A stretch of DNA of 64,000 nucleotides from Manduca sexta (GCF_014839805.1 NC_051137.1:9165170-9229169); one strand, 5' to 3'; positions 1 to 12,739 are shown, counted from the stretch's first letter. The notes: a model not told the origin generated them from the letters alone. A program made the numbers and translations.

Positions 1-113
1 CACAAGTCAAGAAAAAAAAAGATTGAGCAGATCAGATGTAGTAACATTTTTATTTCCGCCCTGCTTGTAATAACCGCTGCCCTACCTTAAATTCAAGTCT
101 AGTTACGGCCCTG
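1..113. mobile_element. Partial hAT-like MITE, cut by window edge
   Basis: The stretch ends in CTAGTTACGGCCCTG, the inverted form of the CAGGGCCGTAGCTAG ends seen at 27653 and 53026. The phrase about 'CCCTACCTTAA ATTCAAGTCTAG' is shared with those copies. The CAGGG...CCCTG ends resemble hAT superfamily termini; that assignment is inference. No coding capacity is seen. Confidence 0.55.
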
Positions 114-1334
114 CTACATATCCGTTATGATTCAGGTCGCTTCCTTATTACCGTATGGATGGTAAAAAATAAACATAGGTTAACTACCAACGTACCTACC
201 ATGGAAGCGCAGTAATGACTATTGAATTAGATACGGGAAAGCACTGGCTGGGACGCAGGTTTCAATAATTGTGGTTTGATGGTGGACGTCGACGGCGAGG
301 TTTAGCAGCGATGCTGTCGCGAGGTTCTTCAACCCGCTTCTGTTTCACTACAATCGCACATTGGTCGCATTTACAACGCGCATTGAAGAGGTAAGTACAA
401 ACGCGCGTGTTACGGCGACGATTAGTTATGTATCGACGCGCGATGTTTTTATATTAAGTCCATCTTGTAACTGTGGAATGCACATTGATCCCTGTATCGA
501 AGTTGTGTCAAAGCAGCTGCATGTTTTTATCGCGTCTGTATCATCTCAAGCGCGAGAGCATCGAGATTATAGCGAAGCAGAAATCACCTCCTTACTTATC
601 AGTTATTAGATACTTTAATCACTTGCCCCAAAGCTGCTGTACCTATCCAGGTACCTTATAAACGGAGTAGTAAACGATAGGTAACATTTCGTTAGAAGTG
701 CCACATATAAAGCGCCTACTATTTAGCCAAGTAGAGTCAGACGCCGATTAGAGTGGACGTTTGAAGCGCCATAGTCAATACAATACAAGAACAAAGAAAG
801 CCCTCAAATAAGGCTTTAAAAATATGTTCATATATGATATTAGTAACCTACTAATAAGTAAGTGTAATATTTATGAATGAGTTGGGTAGCTCATTAGGTA
901 AAGAACTTAGCTTCATAAGATACCTAACTTTATTTATGTAAAATGCCAAAATGCAATAATAGGAACTTTACAATGTCAATAAATTCCCTAAGACTATAAA
1001 TAGGCCCATCTCGTTAATACTTAAAAAGATAGATTCTAGATTTACACGACTTCATTCGCGCGTAAACCAGACTCTGTAGGTAGAATAATTTAGTAAAACT
1101 TTAGATAGTATCATAAAAAAATATTTTTTTTATTTAATCTAACTAATTAGATTGTTTACGTAAATGAGTCGCCAAAGTTGGCATCGACGAGGCGACCGTT
1201 GTAACGTAGAGTCTAGCCACCACTACCGCCGCCGACCGGGCAGTCCGTAATCGCAAAGTAACCGGCGCGGCGGGTGAAAGAAAGCAACTTTTGATTCACT
1301 ATAGCCTGTCTCTCGGCTACAAAGAGAATGTTTC
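114..1334. other. Intergenic, no gene recognised
   Basis: AT-rich DNA with a slightly GC-richer patch at 240-560. A reading frame of 82 codons at 361-609 has no recognisable motif, and a good splice-donor-like GTAAGT lies inside it near 392, so it could be an exon or chance. A TATA-like CATATAAAG near 704 is followed about 30 bases later by a TCAGAC initiator-like site, but no coding region follows. Confidence 0.4.
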
Positions 1335-1372
1335 ATATATAAGCGACTAAATGGACCTGCAAAGCAACAGTT
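1335..1372 (+). promoter_or_regulatory. TATA box and initiator of the VPV-protein gene
   Basis: ATATATAAG at about 1335-1343 is followed, roughly 30 bases downstream, by ACAGTT at 1367-1372, which fits an arthropod initiator. The start codon of the next gene is 38 bases further on. Spacing is that of a simple TATA promoter, common for strongly and stage-specifically expressed insect structural genes. Confidence 0.6.
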
Positions 1373-1409
1373 TTTTAACCGCTCCGTTGTCGCACACACA
1401 AAAACCACA

Positions 1410-2299
1410 ATGGACATTTCGGTCAGTATCTACTTACTTATTTACATACGTTTATTATTGCGATTTGCACTCGACAACAAAAACTACGTTTGTAGATGCG
1501 GCATAATTTTATTTGTGTTAGGATGTTATTGTTGTGTAATACCGTACATAACACTCGCCTGTTTCCTTTTTCACTGGCTGCATTATGTAATCTGTAATTA
1601 TTTTAGCAATATAACGTTACACCATGCTTGACAAATGATATTCCACTGATTTTACTTTGCCGATCATTAATTCCAATAAGTTGTGTTCATATATGTTTTT
1701 GTTTGTTTCAGAAATTAGTAATATTACTATGTTGCACATACTACAGCATCGCGTCGCATCACTCGCACACAATACCAATAGAGGGCTACGAAACAGAACT
1801 ACAGGTTCTTGGCCAACATGTAGATATTCCTGAAACACCCGTGAAAGTAGTTAAAATCACCAAAACCATTGCAGTTAAAATACCCGTACCATATCCAGTG
1901 AAAGTAAGAGAGAAAGTGCCATACCCTGTTCCTATTGCTAAACCTTACCCGGTGCCCGTCCCTCAAATCATCAAAGTGCCGCACATAATATCTACCAAAG
2001 GAAATTACGGACATGATGGTGCCGGAAGTGGTAGTGAGGGCGCGCAGAGTTCTTATTTACCGGGTGGCCAAGGCGGCAATTCCTATGGGGTTCAGGAAAT
2101 CGGATCAGATAATGGAAACTCTTTTGCTCCTTCCGGTGAAGGGCATGCCTTCGAGGGCGGCAACTCTGGTTACAACCAAAATGCAGGCTCTTTTGGAGAC
2201 GAATACGAAGGAGAGGGATATCCTGGCGGTTCTTACGGCGGCCCATCCCAAAGCTATAATGGTTATTCTAACAATAATAACGTCCACAGTTTATATTAA
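1410..2299 (+). CDS. Secreted VPV/PYP- and Gly-rich protein, probably cuticular
   Basis: Two exons, 1410-1421 and 1712-2299, give 199 residues. Exon 1 encodes only four residues (MDIS) before a GTCAGT donor; the acceptor TTTGTTTCAG ends at 1711 and the join is in phase. The short first exon interrupting the signal peptide is typical of insect cuticle genes. Residues 1-19 form a signal peptide (LVILLCCTYYSIAS core). Residues about 47-96 are lysine-rich with repeated VPV, PYPV and KVPH motifs. Residues 100-199 are rich in Gly, Ser, Asn and Tyr. It is probably exported and laid down in cuticle or another extracellular matrix; this is inferred from composition, since no chitin-binding R&R consensus is seen. 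ATTAAA at 2433 and AATAAA at 2830 are possible poly(A) signals; the latter would overlap the 3' end of the convergent timeout gene. Confidence 0.8.
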
Positions 2300-2954
2300 T
2301 TAAGAAATAGCGACAATGATTTAAAATATTTTTATTGCAAAATACAGCCGGAAGATATATTGTGATGATCAAACCATATAGCAAGGAAATTATTTTGTTA
2401 TATCTATAACAATGGTACTTAACTACAGTGAAATTAAAATGGTGAATACAATTACCTAGTGTGATTCAGGATATTGTGAGTGATCAGAATGAATTTTAGA
2501 GGTATTTATTAACATAATTCTGTTTGTTACATATTGTATATAGCAAGAATATTTGTTGTTGTATGTGTGCTACGTAATATTGTTAAGTTTGTTGTAAATT
2601 ATTAGTAAAAAGATTTTGTTACAAAAAAAAACTATTTATTTACAGGGTCATTGACACCTTACAAAAATTATTTTACCTATTTTAATACATAAAACAAACG
2701 AAATGGAAAAATCTTTAAAACATTTCATAACACCTTAAAACATTTAAATCGACATCTTACACATATATTTCACTTTCACTGTCAGATAAAAACAGTACAA
2801 AATAGGGAATGCGGAAGATTTTTGTATCAAATAAATCTACACATCTACCAGTTCATACAACTCGTTACATTATATTATTAATACATCACCATTTAGAGAT
2901 ACTTAAAAGTCATAACATTTATTTGAAACTATTGTATGCAGTTAGTGGTTGTAA
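2300..2954. other. Convergent 3' UTR region
   Basis: This AT-rich stretch lies between the stop codons of two converging genes. On the minus strand AATAAA occurs at 2918-2923 and again at 2635-2640 (read as TTTATT on the plus strand), either of which could end the timeout transcript. No other feature is seen. Confidence 0.5.
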
Positions 2955-5900
2955 TTAAAACTTGGGTGAGAACTCGACGCGCGGCCGCTTCCCGGCGTGC
3001 GCGGCGTGCGCGGCGTGCGCGGCGCCGGCGTCGCCCGGCTTCTCGTCTTCGTCCGAGACGTACATTCGAGTCAAGTCGGAAGCAACCGACGCAGTTTCAC
3101 ACAAACTGCAACAAAATAAGAAAACTACAGGACAACCGAACTGCTGATACATATCATTTTCAACCTTTCCCTTTTTATATATGAAACATTATATTTAATT
3201 TCATCTTTCCAAGTAACTGGAATGCACTTCATTACATAATCAAAATCCCCGCAACGTAACGTTACGTTGAATATCTGTTTGCATTATGTAATACGTTGCG
3301 TAATAAGTACAAATTAGTATCTTTTTTTATGAATTTACTTCCATCCAATCGACAAAAAAAAATATAGAACAACTTTTGTGGGTCTATTGCAAAAGCACGG
3401 CGCACGCCCGCTCGTGTGTAACACGGAACTGCCAGCAATAGTTATATAACAGTATAGCCGCCATCTCATTACAGAAACGTCGATGTCCATCGTGCATGTC
3501 ATAATTACGGTCTGCAGTGTAATCAAAACAAAACTAAAAGTAATCAATTCATTTACGAATACGACGCAAAATATTTGTTGGTACAAGTGTATCACTTGTG
3601 AACGGCTGCCGTCACTTTTGTTTTTTACGTTTATACCATATAAAACAAAACATTAACTTCGAATTGATAACCTCCTCCTTTTTTTGAAGTCGGTTAATAA
3701 TGTTTATCGTATAGAAAAGTGGAAAAATCAGTGAAAAGTTAATATCAATTTTTGTATAGACTTATAAACGACAGATTCTTTCAGATTTATGATGGAATTT
3801 TAAATTCGGTTATAAGGGATAATCATTGAAACTGCCGATTCAATTTTAAAATTATACCACGAATACGAAGCTACATTGTATCCTAGTTGCAGAAGGCTTT
3901 TTAATTCCGGAATAGACTTTAACGTAAGCAAAGCTGGAAGCTGCTAATAAAAATAACTAATAAGTATACCTATTATTATAATATTCCGATTCAGCGAGAT
4001 TCACGGTGAAGATGGGCATATCTTGTTTGACGGGCATGAGCAGCGGCGTGGCGGCCGCGGGCGGCGCCACCAGCGGCACCAGCGCTGGCTCCTGCACCGG
4101 AAGCTGCATCACCACGTCCGAACCCTCCTCCTCGTCCTCCTCGGTCGAGCGGCTACAGTGCAAACATAACAAAACATTACTTACATACGGACGCAGCCAT
4201 TGTATTGCCGAACCGATCAACAATACTTACAGGAGAAACGTTTTGGGAAGATCGCTGCGACGTCCCCGTGTACCAACAACCCTGGCGTCAAGCGGATCTG
4301 CCCGATTTAACAATCGTACTGCTCTCCCCCGTTTCAGAAGGATAAGCTACATCTTTCATTTATTAAATTTAAAGAGAAGTATAAAAAGATCTCTGTAGCG
4401 AGACTTTTAATAACTTACGTTGCCATTGTTAAACTGATTTTGTATTCTTGCGATTTCTGTACCACCTCTAACCAGTTGTGCTTGTCCACTTCACCACTGT
4501 CTGAGTGGAAAGAGGTTCCGGGCCTGTGACAAAAGCAAACAAATTATTTACCTATCTAAAATTAAATGCAAATAATACAAGAGGAACAGGTAGATGCCCG
4601 TGCACAGATGAAGTTTCATACAATGCAAATCTATACTCTATATACTATTATATAAAGCTGAAGAGTTTGTTTGTTTGTTTGTTTGTTTGAACGCGCTAAT
4701 CTCAGGAACTACCGGTCCAAACTGAAAAATTCTTTTTGCGTTGGATAGCCCTTTGTTCGTGGAATGCTATAGGCTATATATCATCACGCTATACCCAATA
4801 GGAGCGGAGCAGTAATGGCTAATCTCAGGAACTACCGGTCCAAACTGAAAAATTCTTTTTGCGTTGGATAGCCCTTTGTTCGTGGAGTGCTATAGGCTAT
4901 ATATCATCACGCTATACCCAATAGGAGCGGAGCAGTAATGGCTAATCTCAGGAACTACCGGTCCAAACTGAAAAATTCTTTTTGCGTTGGATAGCCCTTT
5001 GTTCGTGGAGTATTATAGGCTATATATCATCACGCTATACCCAATAGGAGCGGAGCAGTAATGGCTAATCTCAGGAACTACCGGTCCAAACTGAAAAATT
5101 CTTTTTGCGTTGGATAGCCCTTTGTTCGTGGAGTACTATAGGCTATATATCATCACGCTATACCCAATAGGAGAGGAGCAGTAACAGTTTCAACATGTTG
5201 CAAAAACGGGGAAAAATTATTAGTTTTGAGAGCTTCCGTTGCGTGCGCTGCGTAAACGGTTAAAGTTATGCAACAATGATGTATGACGGGATTGTTCCTC
5301 TTAAAAAGTTCTAAAAATATATATTATAAAATAAAGTCCCTCGCTGCATCTGTCTGCCTGAACGTGTTAAACTCAAAAACTACCCAACGTATTAAGATGA
5401 AATTTGGTATGGAAACAGTTTGAGACCCTGGGAAGAACAAAGGCTTCCGGGAAACTACTACTTTTATAACGGAAAACTTTAGCCTGAAAAACTTTATAAC
5501 GCGGGCGGAGCCGCGGGCAAAAGCTAGTACTAAATATTACGTGGGTGTGTCGGTAGACACGTGTAGTATTACGTAAATTCGTATACAGGAGATATTTAGT
5601 TGTGAGCAAACAACGTGACCCATCCCTTGTGTGCGAGGCGCGCGCGGCGCCACGGCGGGTGGACCGAACAATTAGTACGGCAGCCTGCACCAAAGTAGGT
5701 ACAGTTCCGTACAATATATTTTAATAAACAATTTCAAAATTATGTTCTATGTATAATATAAAAATATTATGCTTTTGTCGACGTAGGGAAACATAGCAAT
5801 CTAGACACATCCAGGGAAAGACATAATAAACTTTTATGTGATTTATTATATTATTATATTATAATATTTATTATATTCTACTATCTACCCCAAACTTTCA

Positions 5901-8900
5901 ATTTCCACTTCCAGCTTACTTTAACGGCTATTAAACAATAAATATTTTTTAAGATGACTGTAACACGTAGTGGAGTGGGTGAAGTCATTTGCCGACAATT
6001 CATATGCATAAATATTATTTTGCTTATATAGCTTTACTTACATGGGCGTAAAGTTAACCATCGTCGCGAGATGCGTTTGTTTTTGGATTTGATATGGATT
6101 ATCCGATGTTTCCATCATAGAGACGTCTTTGCTAAAATCATCTGATAGCATCAAATTACTTTCTGGTTTTGTGTTAGCTATAAAAGTAGTACCGCCTTCA
6201 GAAAATTCACTTATAGAAAACTTTAATTTAGCTGTAAAAGTAAAAATATGAATTAAGAAATAAATAGCAATTTGTTAAATGAAATGGCCGACGTAACATT
6301 TAGTATTCAGTGATACTTACATTTGTCTATAGAAGCTATTTTGGATGCTACGTCATATAGGAACTCCGCCGCCCAGAAATGTGGAATGCGAATAAATACT
6401 TTGCCCGAATCTACAGGCATATGGAATCCCAGTTTATGCAATAGTTGCAGGAATTTTAAATCTTTGCATATGTTAGCCTGGCTACAGTTCCAAGGTACCA
6501 ACGGAACTGATTGGTTGAAAACTAAAACATAAAATGCATAATATATTACAAAGTCTTTCTCACTGCCTGGCCCGCCTATCATAAAAAATAAACGCGTATA
6601 CCTAAATAATTTTAAGTTTTATGTTAAGTAATTATCCCAATATTACATAAATAGATAAAGAACACAACTAAAATCATAGATGGATGAACTCACGCAGGGA
6701 ATGGTACGACACCGGCGACATAGCCGGATAATCATTTGACTTCTTTTTGAACAGTTCAAAATTCAACAATTTGCAATCCGTGTTGTCCAGTGTAGAGTCA
6801 CTGTTCTTTTTCTTCTCCAAATATATCTTAGCGTAGCACGTGTCCAGCAACACTTTCTGCACCCAATCCAAGAACTTGGATTTACCGTCTTGCGCAAGCT
6901 GTTCACAAAGCTTCTCGATTTCGTCTTCTCTTAACTCTTTGTTCGCCTGGACTGCCTTAAAGTTGCGTTCACTTTCACCTTTCACGTAACTTTCATAATC
7001 ATCTTTGTTTATAATATTTTGATGGTATAGTTCCTTTATAACTGAATCTCTGGATTTAATGATGCCATCTTCTTTGAACAACTTAATTATTTCTCCGATT
7101 ACATCTGGCGATGAGTTGCATTGTAAGTAATTCCAGCTTAGAGATGATAACTCGTCTTCCGTCCATCTGCAGAAAACCAAGAGGGATCGAACATGTTAAT
7201 CTATACATAATACATATATAATTAAAAATTAACCTTAAAAAGCATTTAAATTTTGAAGGTCTGAGATCTTGGCCAGCGATAGTCACTAAGAGCTTGTGGA
7301 CTGTATGCAATTATGCCTTATAGATTACATACGTGTCTTTAGATGAGTTGCCGGTGTTATTATTTCCCGATATTTTCTTTATTTCGGGTGGATTCATCTC
7401 TGTTTTATTCTGGCGATCCAGCACTACGGTCGGCTTAACAACCATCTTATTATCTTCAAAGCTTTCCGCGTCCAGCCTGAAGTTAGCCATGCTTTGTAAC
7501 GTGTGCGGTTTCTTTATGAACGTATTTATGACGTACTCGATCAAATCCGACCAGTCCTGAAAATTATCTCATTTTAAATCCATTGTAATAAGTGATTACA
7601 ACAGTAAGAAGATAATGTTAATAATAACTAACGTCACATATTTCAAATTCCGATTTCCATATAGAAGTGAACGTTTTCAATATCTTAGGTTGGAACAGCG
7701 TTATCAAACTGTCTAACTCTCCTCCGACGTGGTGCATCAGAGTGAAAATGCAATCGTTCACAAACTCCCCGTTGCCTGCGTAATCCTCCAGCAGAAGTCC
7801 GTACTGGTACATCACCTCAGGAGTAGCGAATCTGTAAGAAAATATTTTTTGATTAATTATAGAATATATTTATCGCGCAGTGTAATTAATTTTATTAAAC
7901 GTCTCCAAAGGAAGTTTTTCAAGGTAATTTTTTAAGATTGGGCAGCAAAGGCAGCTCCCATACCGCTGTAGGCATCAGAAAACTTTTTTACGAGGCTATC
8001 CCTCATTTCTACATTCACAGATTAAAATCAATCGACCATGTTGCTTATAAGCATCAAAATACTCTATAGGACTATAAGAGGTTTGAGTACTTTTAAGATC
8101 ACAAATGAAAAAAAAACTTTCTACATTTTGCAGGTAATGCGGCATCCGTTCGCTTTTAAACGTAACATTAATCATTTGTGTTAAAATGATAACTATTATG
8201 TTTATAAAATGTTAATAACTATTATGTTTTATAGAGCGCTTGTTTCCACCCTTCCTAAATTTGCACCACATATCGCAGTGGTTAAACGTTATTGATTCGC
8301 ACACAGATTCGTCAAAATATAAATCATACAGAATCAAGGCAATGCAACACGATATAACAACAAACACCATTACATAAAAATAATTATTATTAAAATGTAA
8401 GAACTTACTGTTTAATGTGATCAAGCATATTGGTGGAGCCGTGGTAATCAGGCAACTTCATAACGTTATCCAAAAACAACAGCAAAATGTGATTTGTCAC
8501 CACGAGATCCTAAAATATTTCAATACCAATGAATAAGTGCCGAAAAAAATTCTCAAGCCTGTTTAGTAGATAATAAGTAGAGAATATATTATTAAGATTT
8601 ATCTATGTTTCTGCTACGGGACGGGACGTACAGTGTACACGCACCTTTTACCATTAAACTTCCCAACTAGACTATATCTTTTACTAACTTAGTATAACAC
8701 TTTATTGATAATATTAATTTATAATTAATTACAATAAAAATGGCAAATTTGATAATAGAACTATATTGAGTTAAAATATACCTGTAAATATTGTTTGGTA
8801 TGGTATCTTGGGTTATAGTGCCGTAACAATAGCACCAGAAGAGATCGCAGCTCTTCAGTCTCACACATTTTGATCTGCAACTTAATGAGCTCCTCCTGAT

Positions 8901-11900
8901 CATCCTTGCATATGTGAGAGAACTTCTTGTACACTTCAATGGCTTGAACAAATTCTCTTATAGCAGTCACTACCTGGAAATTGATATTATAATTGAGTTG
9001 TGTCTAATCCATATAGCATTATCAGCAATACCTTGGGACTACTTGGATATTTACAGAAAAAATACGTGTATTACAAGTATTTGTACTGGCGTCGCTTGGC
9101 ATGTTTTAGATGAGGGATTTTCCGTTCATCTGCTATCAACGTGACCAGTTCGACGGTGGGGTCGCGCTGTACCTCCGATTCTTAATAACTTTATTGACCA
9201 TATTAAATCTAAATGCGACTACCCATATTATGTTGGAAAATATCTTTACTATTTCCTATTAGGAATTTAGACAACTAACTAACGCAGTTAAGACAAGGCA
9301 AATATTTCGCTTCTTACTTTATTGAAATATAAAGTAGAGTTATAAAACATTAAAAACACCTCGGGCGGCGTGATCTGATGTTCGAAAGCTTCGAAACTAG
9401 GGCGTTTTACGCAACAACGGCAATACAATTAAAAAAGTAGTACATAGCCACAAGTAATTCGATAAAACTACAAAAAACAGCGACTCTGGAAGTCCCAAGG
9501 CTTGATTTAAATCAGAACACTACTTCCAGTACGGTCCCTAGAACAACAATATTTAATTATTTCAACATGGTTATGGTGAAGGATACTTACTAAATGAAGC
9601 CTTCTCATGCAGGGTTTTAAATCGTTTCCATCCAGCTTAATAGCTAACTCAAATTGCTCACACAGATTTACACCTTCCGCCGTCAAGTAAGACAATATGT
9701 CGAATGATAGCACGGAACAAATGTGTTCCAAATCTAGTTCAATTTGTGTAGCAAACTTCAGAAAATATGTCACGAGCCAGAAAAAATGTGACGTGTCGAT
9801 TTCTAACTGCATGTTGGTGAGAATTTGGCTGTGAAGGGTCTGAACTAAAGAATTGTATCCCTTCAACAAGAAATCGACTGTAAATTCTTTTAAGACGTTC
9901 GATATATCGTCGTCCGTCGGTGTTTTATGCGATAATCCTTGTACGTTTATTCTTAAATAAAAAAATAATAATTATAAAATATAACCTGTATAAAAAAAAT
10001 TGGCACATAAATAATAAAATAAACATATACTCACATGTTGGCTTTGCCCCTTTTAACGATTTTTTTCCTTTTTCGCTCTTGAAGATTAACCCCAGAACGG
10101 ACCTTGTTGTTGATTCTCTGTTTAGGATTATGGGGTTTTTGATGAACGGGTTTCTGAGCAGGCAGCTCGTCTTCATTACTGGATGTTGAAATTGACTCCT
10201 GGTTTTCGATTTGTGTTCCGTACCCACAATCTGAATTTTCAGATATCATTGTTTTTTTTTCTTGGGTATGTGATTGAGCTTGGTCACATCGCTCTGAAAA
10301 AACATTGCTACTGCAAGATGCCGCTTTATCCTGTGCAAAGTAAACGCAACAAACATCAGCCACATAATACAATTTAAGTGAATAAACAAACAATAACATT
10401 TAAGCGAAGTAACTTCAGAGTACAATCTTACATTTTCGATAACCTTCATCGGCTCATCAGGGGGATGTTCCATTTCATGTTTTTCATCTTCCTTTTCGTT
10501 TGCTTGTTGAAATGTATTATTAAGATTCTCATTTTGATTATTCATGGATGTAGTCTCCCAACCGTTGTTGACCAAGTTAGGTTCATCGTTGGATTTACCG
10601 CTTGCACCCGTGTCGGATGAATCCGACGTGGGATCAGATGTTAAAATGGGTGATGAGTCTTCACTACCTAATTTGAATTTAAAATAATTTAAGTTAACGT
10701 AACTAACCTAACCTAACTGGAACCCTACTCATTATATTATAAATGCGAAAGTAACTCAATCAGTTACGCTGTCACAGTATTACTATGGAGATAGTTTGAA
10801 ATCCTAAGCAGGACATAGACTTCTTTTACTGGGACAATATGTAGCGAGACTTTTATCGCAGAAATAAAACACCACGCGAGTGGAGCCGCGATAAAAAGTA
10901 ACCTTTTTATTATCTTTAATAACAATAAAGGAGTACTCGGTGTCAATCAAATTTACCTCTGTCTGGGGGAGAAGTGTTACTTTCATTATCTTCAGAGCTT
11001 TCCGAGAGCGACGCCTCGAGCCACATATTGAGCAGTTTGTGCAACGTGACGATGTGCTGATCCTTGTATAACAAAGCTATTAACTGAACCATTGTAACAG
11101 CCCATTTGGTCTGAAAGAGAAACATTTACAAAACACAAATCTCGTCTATTGCACATAGCGCACAAAAAACAAACAAACTACTTTCCTTATATTTCCATCA
11201 GCGTGCATAACAGGAATTGGTTGAATACTTAGCATTTTTTTATCACTTACCGCATCGGGGATGGTCATCAACTTGATAAGAACTTTATCTATACTTTGGC
11301 TGAATATATTCCATAGGATCTGGTTTTGTACGGTGTGAGCAGTTCCATTGTAACTAGGACTCTGGTTGCTGTTGTCTTCAGGTATATGCAAGATATTCCT
11401 GAGCAGCAGAAGACTATTGCTTATATTTGTACATTGTTCTGCTGACAGCTTTGATTTTTGTTCGAAATCTACATTTTTCTTTAAGAACTCTATAATTACT
11501 CTTGTTGCTCTATGATCTGTAAATGCAACTTTGGTAGATGTAAGTAGATTATTAATTTCAAAAATAGTATGTCGACCAAAATCATTTTGTGAAATTACAT
11601 CAACTGAAAGTAAACACTCAATTGGAATAGTTAAATTTACTAAAATTCTAATCAAGAGTTCTGTAGTTTTGTCATCTTTAGTGTGAATCAAGAGAGGTAT
11701 TAAATCCTTCTTGATATTCTGGCCAAAACTTATACTTCTACGAAATGTACGTAAATATTTATCTTCCGTTATAATATTGTGCAGGATCGCTTCAAGGGCA
11801 GCTAAAAATAAATATAGTACATTAGAATACCCTAATAAAACAATAACTCGCTTTTTATAAAATTGTACAGCTATCATTAATTTTTATGACTTCTCAGGGA

Positions 11901-12724
11901 CAGTTGTCTGAATTATCGGCTTTATAGTTCTGGATTATCTTATTCACGTACGAGAATAAGATAATCCAGAAATATAAAAACATTGTTAAAACATTTTTTT
12001 ATGACTAGACAGTCATACGACTAGACTGTTTTTAACAATGTTTTGAGGTCAACTGTAAAACTAGGTGTACCTGTTATGACCCAGCGTCAAGTAGGTATCA
12101 AATGGTAGAGATCGGACGGCCGCTGAGCCCTACACCAGCACACAAACTAAATATCCGAGGTAACCTTTCACGCTTTAGGGATGAACATATTTTCTTTTGG
12201 ATAACCAAAACAACCGTCTCTGCGCAATTATACCTATCGGCCCGTCTCTAATTAAGGAGCGGTGGGGAAGGGGACTCAGAAGTCCCCGCTGAAGGAATCC
12301 CTTGTCAACAGTAGCGCGAAGCAGAAACAGTAAACAACAACACCATCCAACCACAGAGTCACACGAAAGACGTGCTACAGTGAACAAGTCAGTACAACAA
12401 TAGGCATTTACAATTCCTCAATGACCCGTATTTGGCTCCCTTTTATGACAGACTGGCAACACTGGTGGGCTCTTCTTCTCCAAATACTCCCAACCCACAA
12501 GGCAGGAGTGATAGGAGTTGCAGACGGTGGCTGAAATAGGCAATTATCTCCAGGCTCGCCAAAAAAAATTAAGATAACTGTACAAAATAATAAAATGTTA
12601 CAAGGACTTGATCGAAGCGACACTTACCATTACAATTTTGGTTCACATGATACCCATCTGCATGTAGAAATCCAAGATTACTAAATGTGCTGTGGATCTG
12701 AGGACTTCGTAGCACCCATTCCAT
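2955..12724 (-). CDS. timeout: TIMELESS/TIMEOUT family protein, 15 coding exons
   Basis: Coding exons (minus strand, in transcript order): 12628-12724, 11251-11801, 10957-11110, 10432-10667, 10035-10330, 9591-9951, 8782-8973, 8409-8509, 7633-7831, 7333-7556, 6694-7166, 6321-6521, 6042-6231, 3970-4152, 2955-3105. All junctions are GT-AG, all phases agree, and the total is 3609 nt (1202 residues plus stop), close to human TIMELESS. Residues about 15-265 match the Timeless N-terminal helical domain, with [20 protein letters not shown] and [14 protein letters not shown] basic run, [11 protein letters not shown], lies near 430-442. Residues from about 804 ([14 protein letters not shown]) to about 1025 (SVPLVPW, LLHKLGF) match the C-terminal region that in mammals binds PARP1. 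The tail is acidic, then ends in [12 protein letters not shown]. The family stabilises replication forks with TIPIN and supports cohesion. The C-terminal domain favours timeout (tim-2) over the clock-specific paralogue timeless (tim-1). Introns carry Helitron and LINE debris. Confidence 0.93.
2994..3024 (-). repeat. Nine-base tandem repeat in last timeout exon
   Basis: About three copies of a GC-rich nine-base unit encode Ala-Ala-His repeats in the C-terminal tail of the timeout protein. The unit keeps the frame, so copy changes would lengthen or shorten the tail by three residues. Confidence 0.75.
3656..3702. repeat. Interspersed-repeat end in timeout intron 14
   Basis: GATAACCTCCTCC, a T run and GAAGTCGGTTAATAA form a phrase I associate with many dispersed lepidopteran repeats. 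Only the end is recognisable here; the class is uncertain. Confidence 0.4.
4630..5527 (+). mobile_element. Non-autonomous Helitron with 4-copy internal array
   Basis: The element starts with TC in TCTATACTCTATATAC and ends with a CGCGG/CCGCG hairpin followed by GCAAAAGCTAG and a T, the layout of Helitron ends (5' TC, 3' hairpin, CTRR, insertion between A and T). It has no coding capacity. It lies in intron 13 of timeout. The same framework recurs at 56709-58081 and in fragments at 10738, 17106, 23053, 24007, 25575 and 28518. Confidence 0.75.
4696..5187 (+). repeat. Minisatellite, 4 copies of a 123-bp unit
   Basis: CTAATCTCAGGAACTACCGG recurs at 4696, 4819, 4942 and 5065, exactly 123 bases apart, with near-identical units. 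The array replaces the single unit present in ordinary copies of this Helitron family. Confidence 0.9.
10738..10900 (+). mobile_element. Degenerate Helitron fragment in timeout intron 3
   Basis: Contains a decayed version of the family's 3' part: a TTTGAAATCCTAAGCAGGACATAG-like phrase in drifted form, 'GCGAGACTTTTAT' and 'GTGGAGCCGCG'. The terminal CTAG is lost. Confidence 0.45.
11928..11971. repeat. Near-perfect hairpin in timeout intron 1
   Basis: An 18-base arm (11928-11945) is repeated in inverted form at 11954-11971 around the loop ACGTACGA. It is followed within 5 bases by a second inverted repeat whose arms (about 11976-11993 and 12026-12043) carry AACATTGTTAAAA and its complement. 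Possibly a small MITE pair. Confidence 0.75.
12060..12620. repeat. Unassigned repeat-like stretch in timeout intron 1
   Basis: This part of intron 1 has a higher GC content than the rest and resembles a decayed LINE, but no reading frame longer than about 70 codons or clear motif survives. The call is inference from composition. Confidence 0.3.
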
Positions 12725-12731
12725 CTTCTAT
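12725..12731 (-). other. 5' UTR start of first coding timeout exon (splice acceptor at 12732)
   Basis: On the minus strand a long T run and GTAG precede ATAGAAG and the ATG. This is a good acceptor, so the transcript should have at least one upstream non-coding exon. A candidate donor, CAACA followed by GTAAGT, lies at about 14128 on the same strand. Confidence 0.6.
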
Positions 12732-12739
12732 CTACAAAA

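Noticed and set aside
361..609. Possible small gene near the window start
   Set aside because: No homology recognised, no promoter or splice structure that closes, and a strong donor-like site inside the frame.
4006..4398. 130-codon plus-strand frame
   Set aside because: It is the antisense of timeout exon 14 (3970-4152), whose minus-strand phase and acidic content fit the gene.
4696..5187. Tandem repeat as a CRISPR or bacterial array
   Set aside because: Units of 123 bases without spacers, inside a eukaryotic Helitron; not a CRISPR array.
5373..5714. 113-codon minus-strand frame in timeout intron 13
   Set aside because: It runs antisense through the Helitron 3' end and ordinary intron; no domain, no link in phase to the timeout exons.
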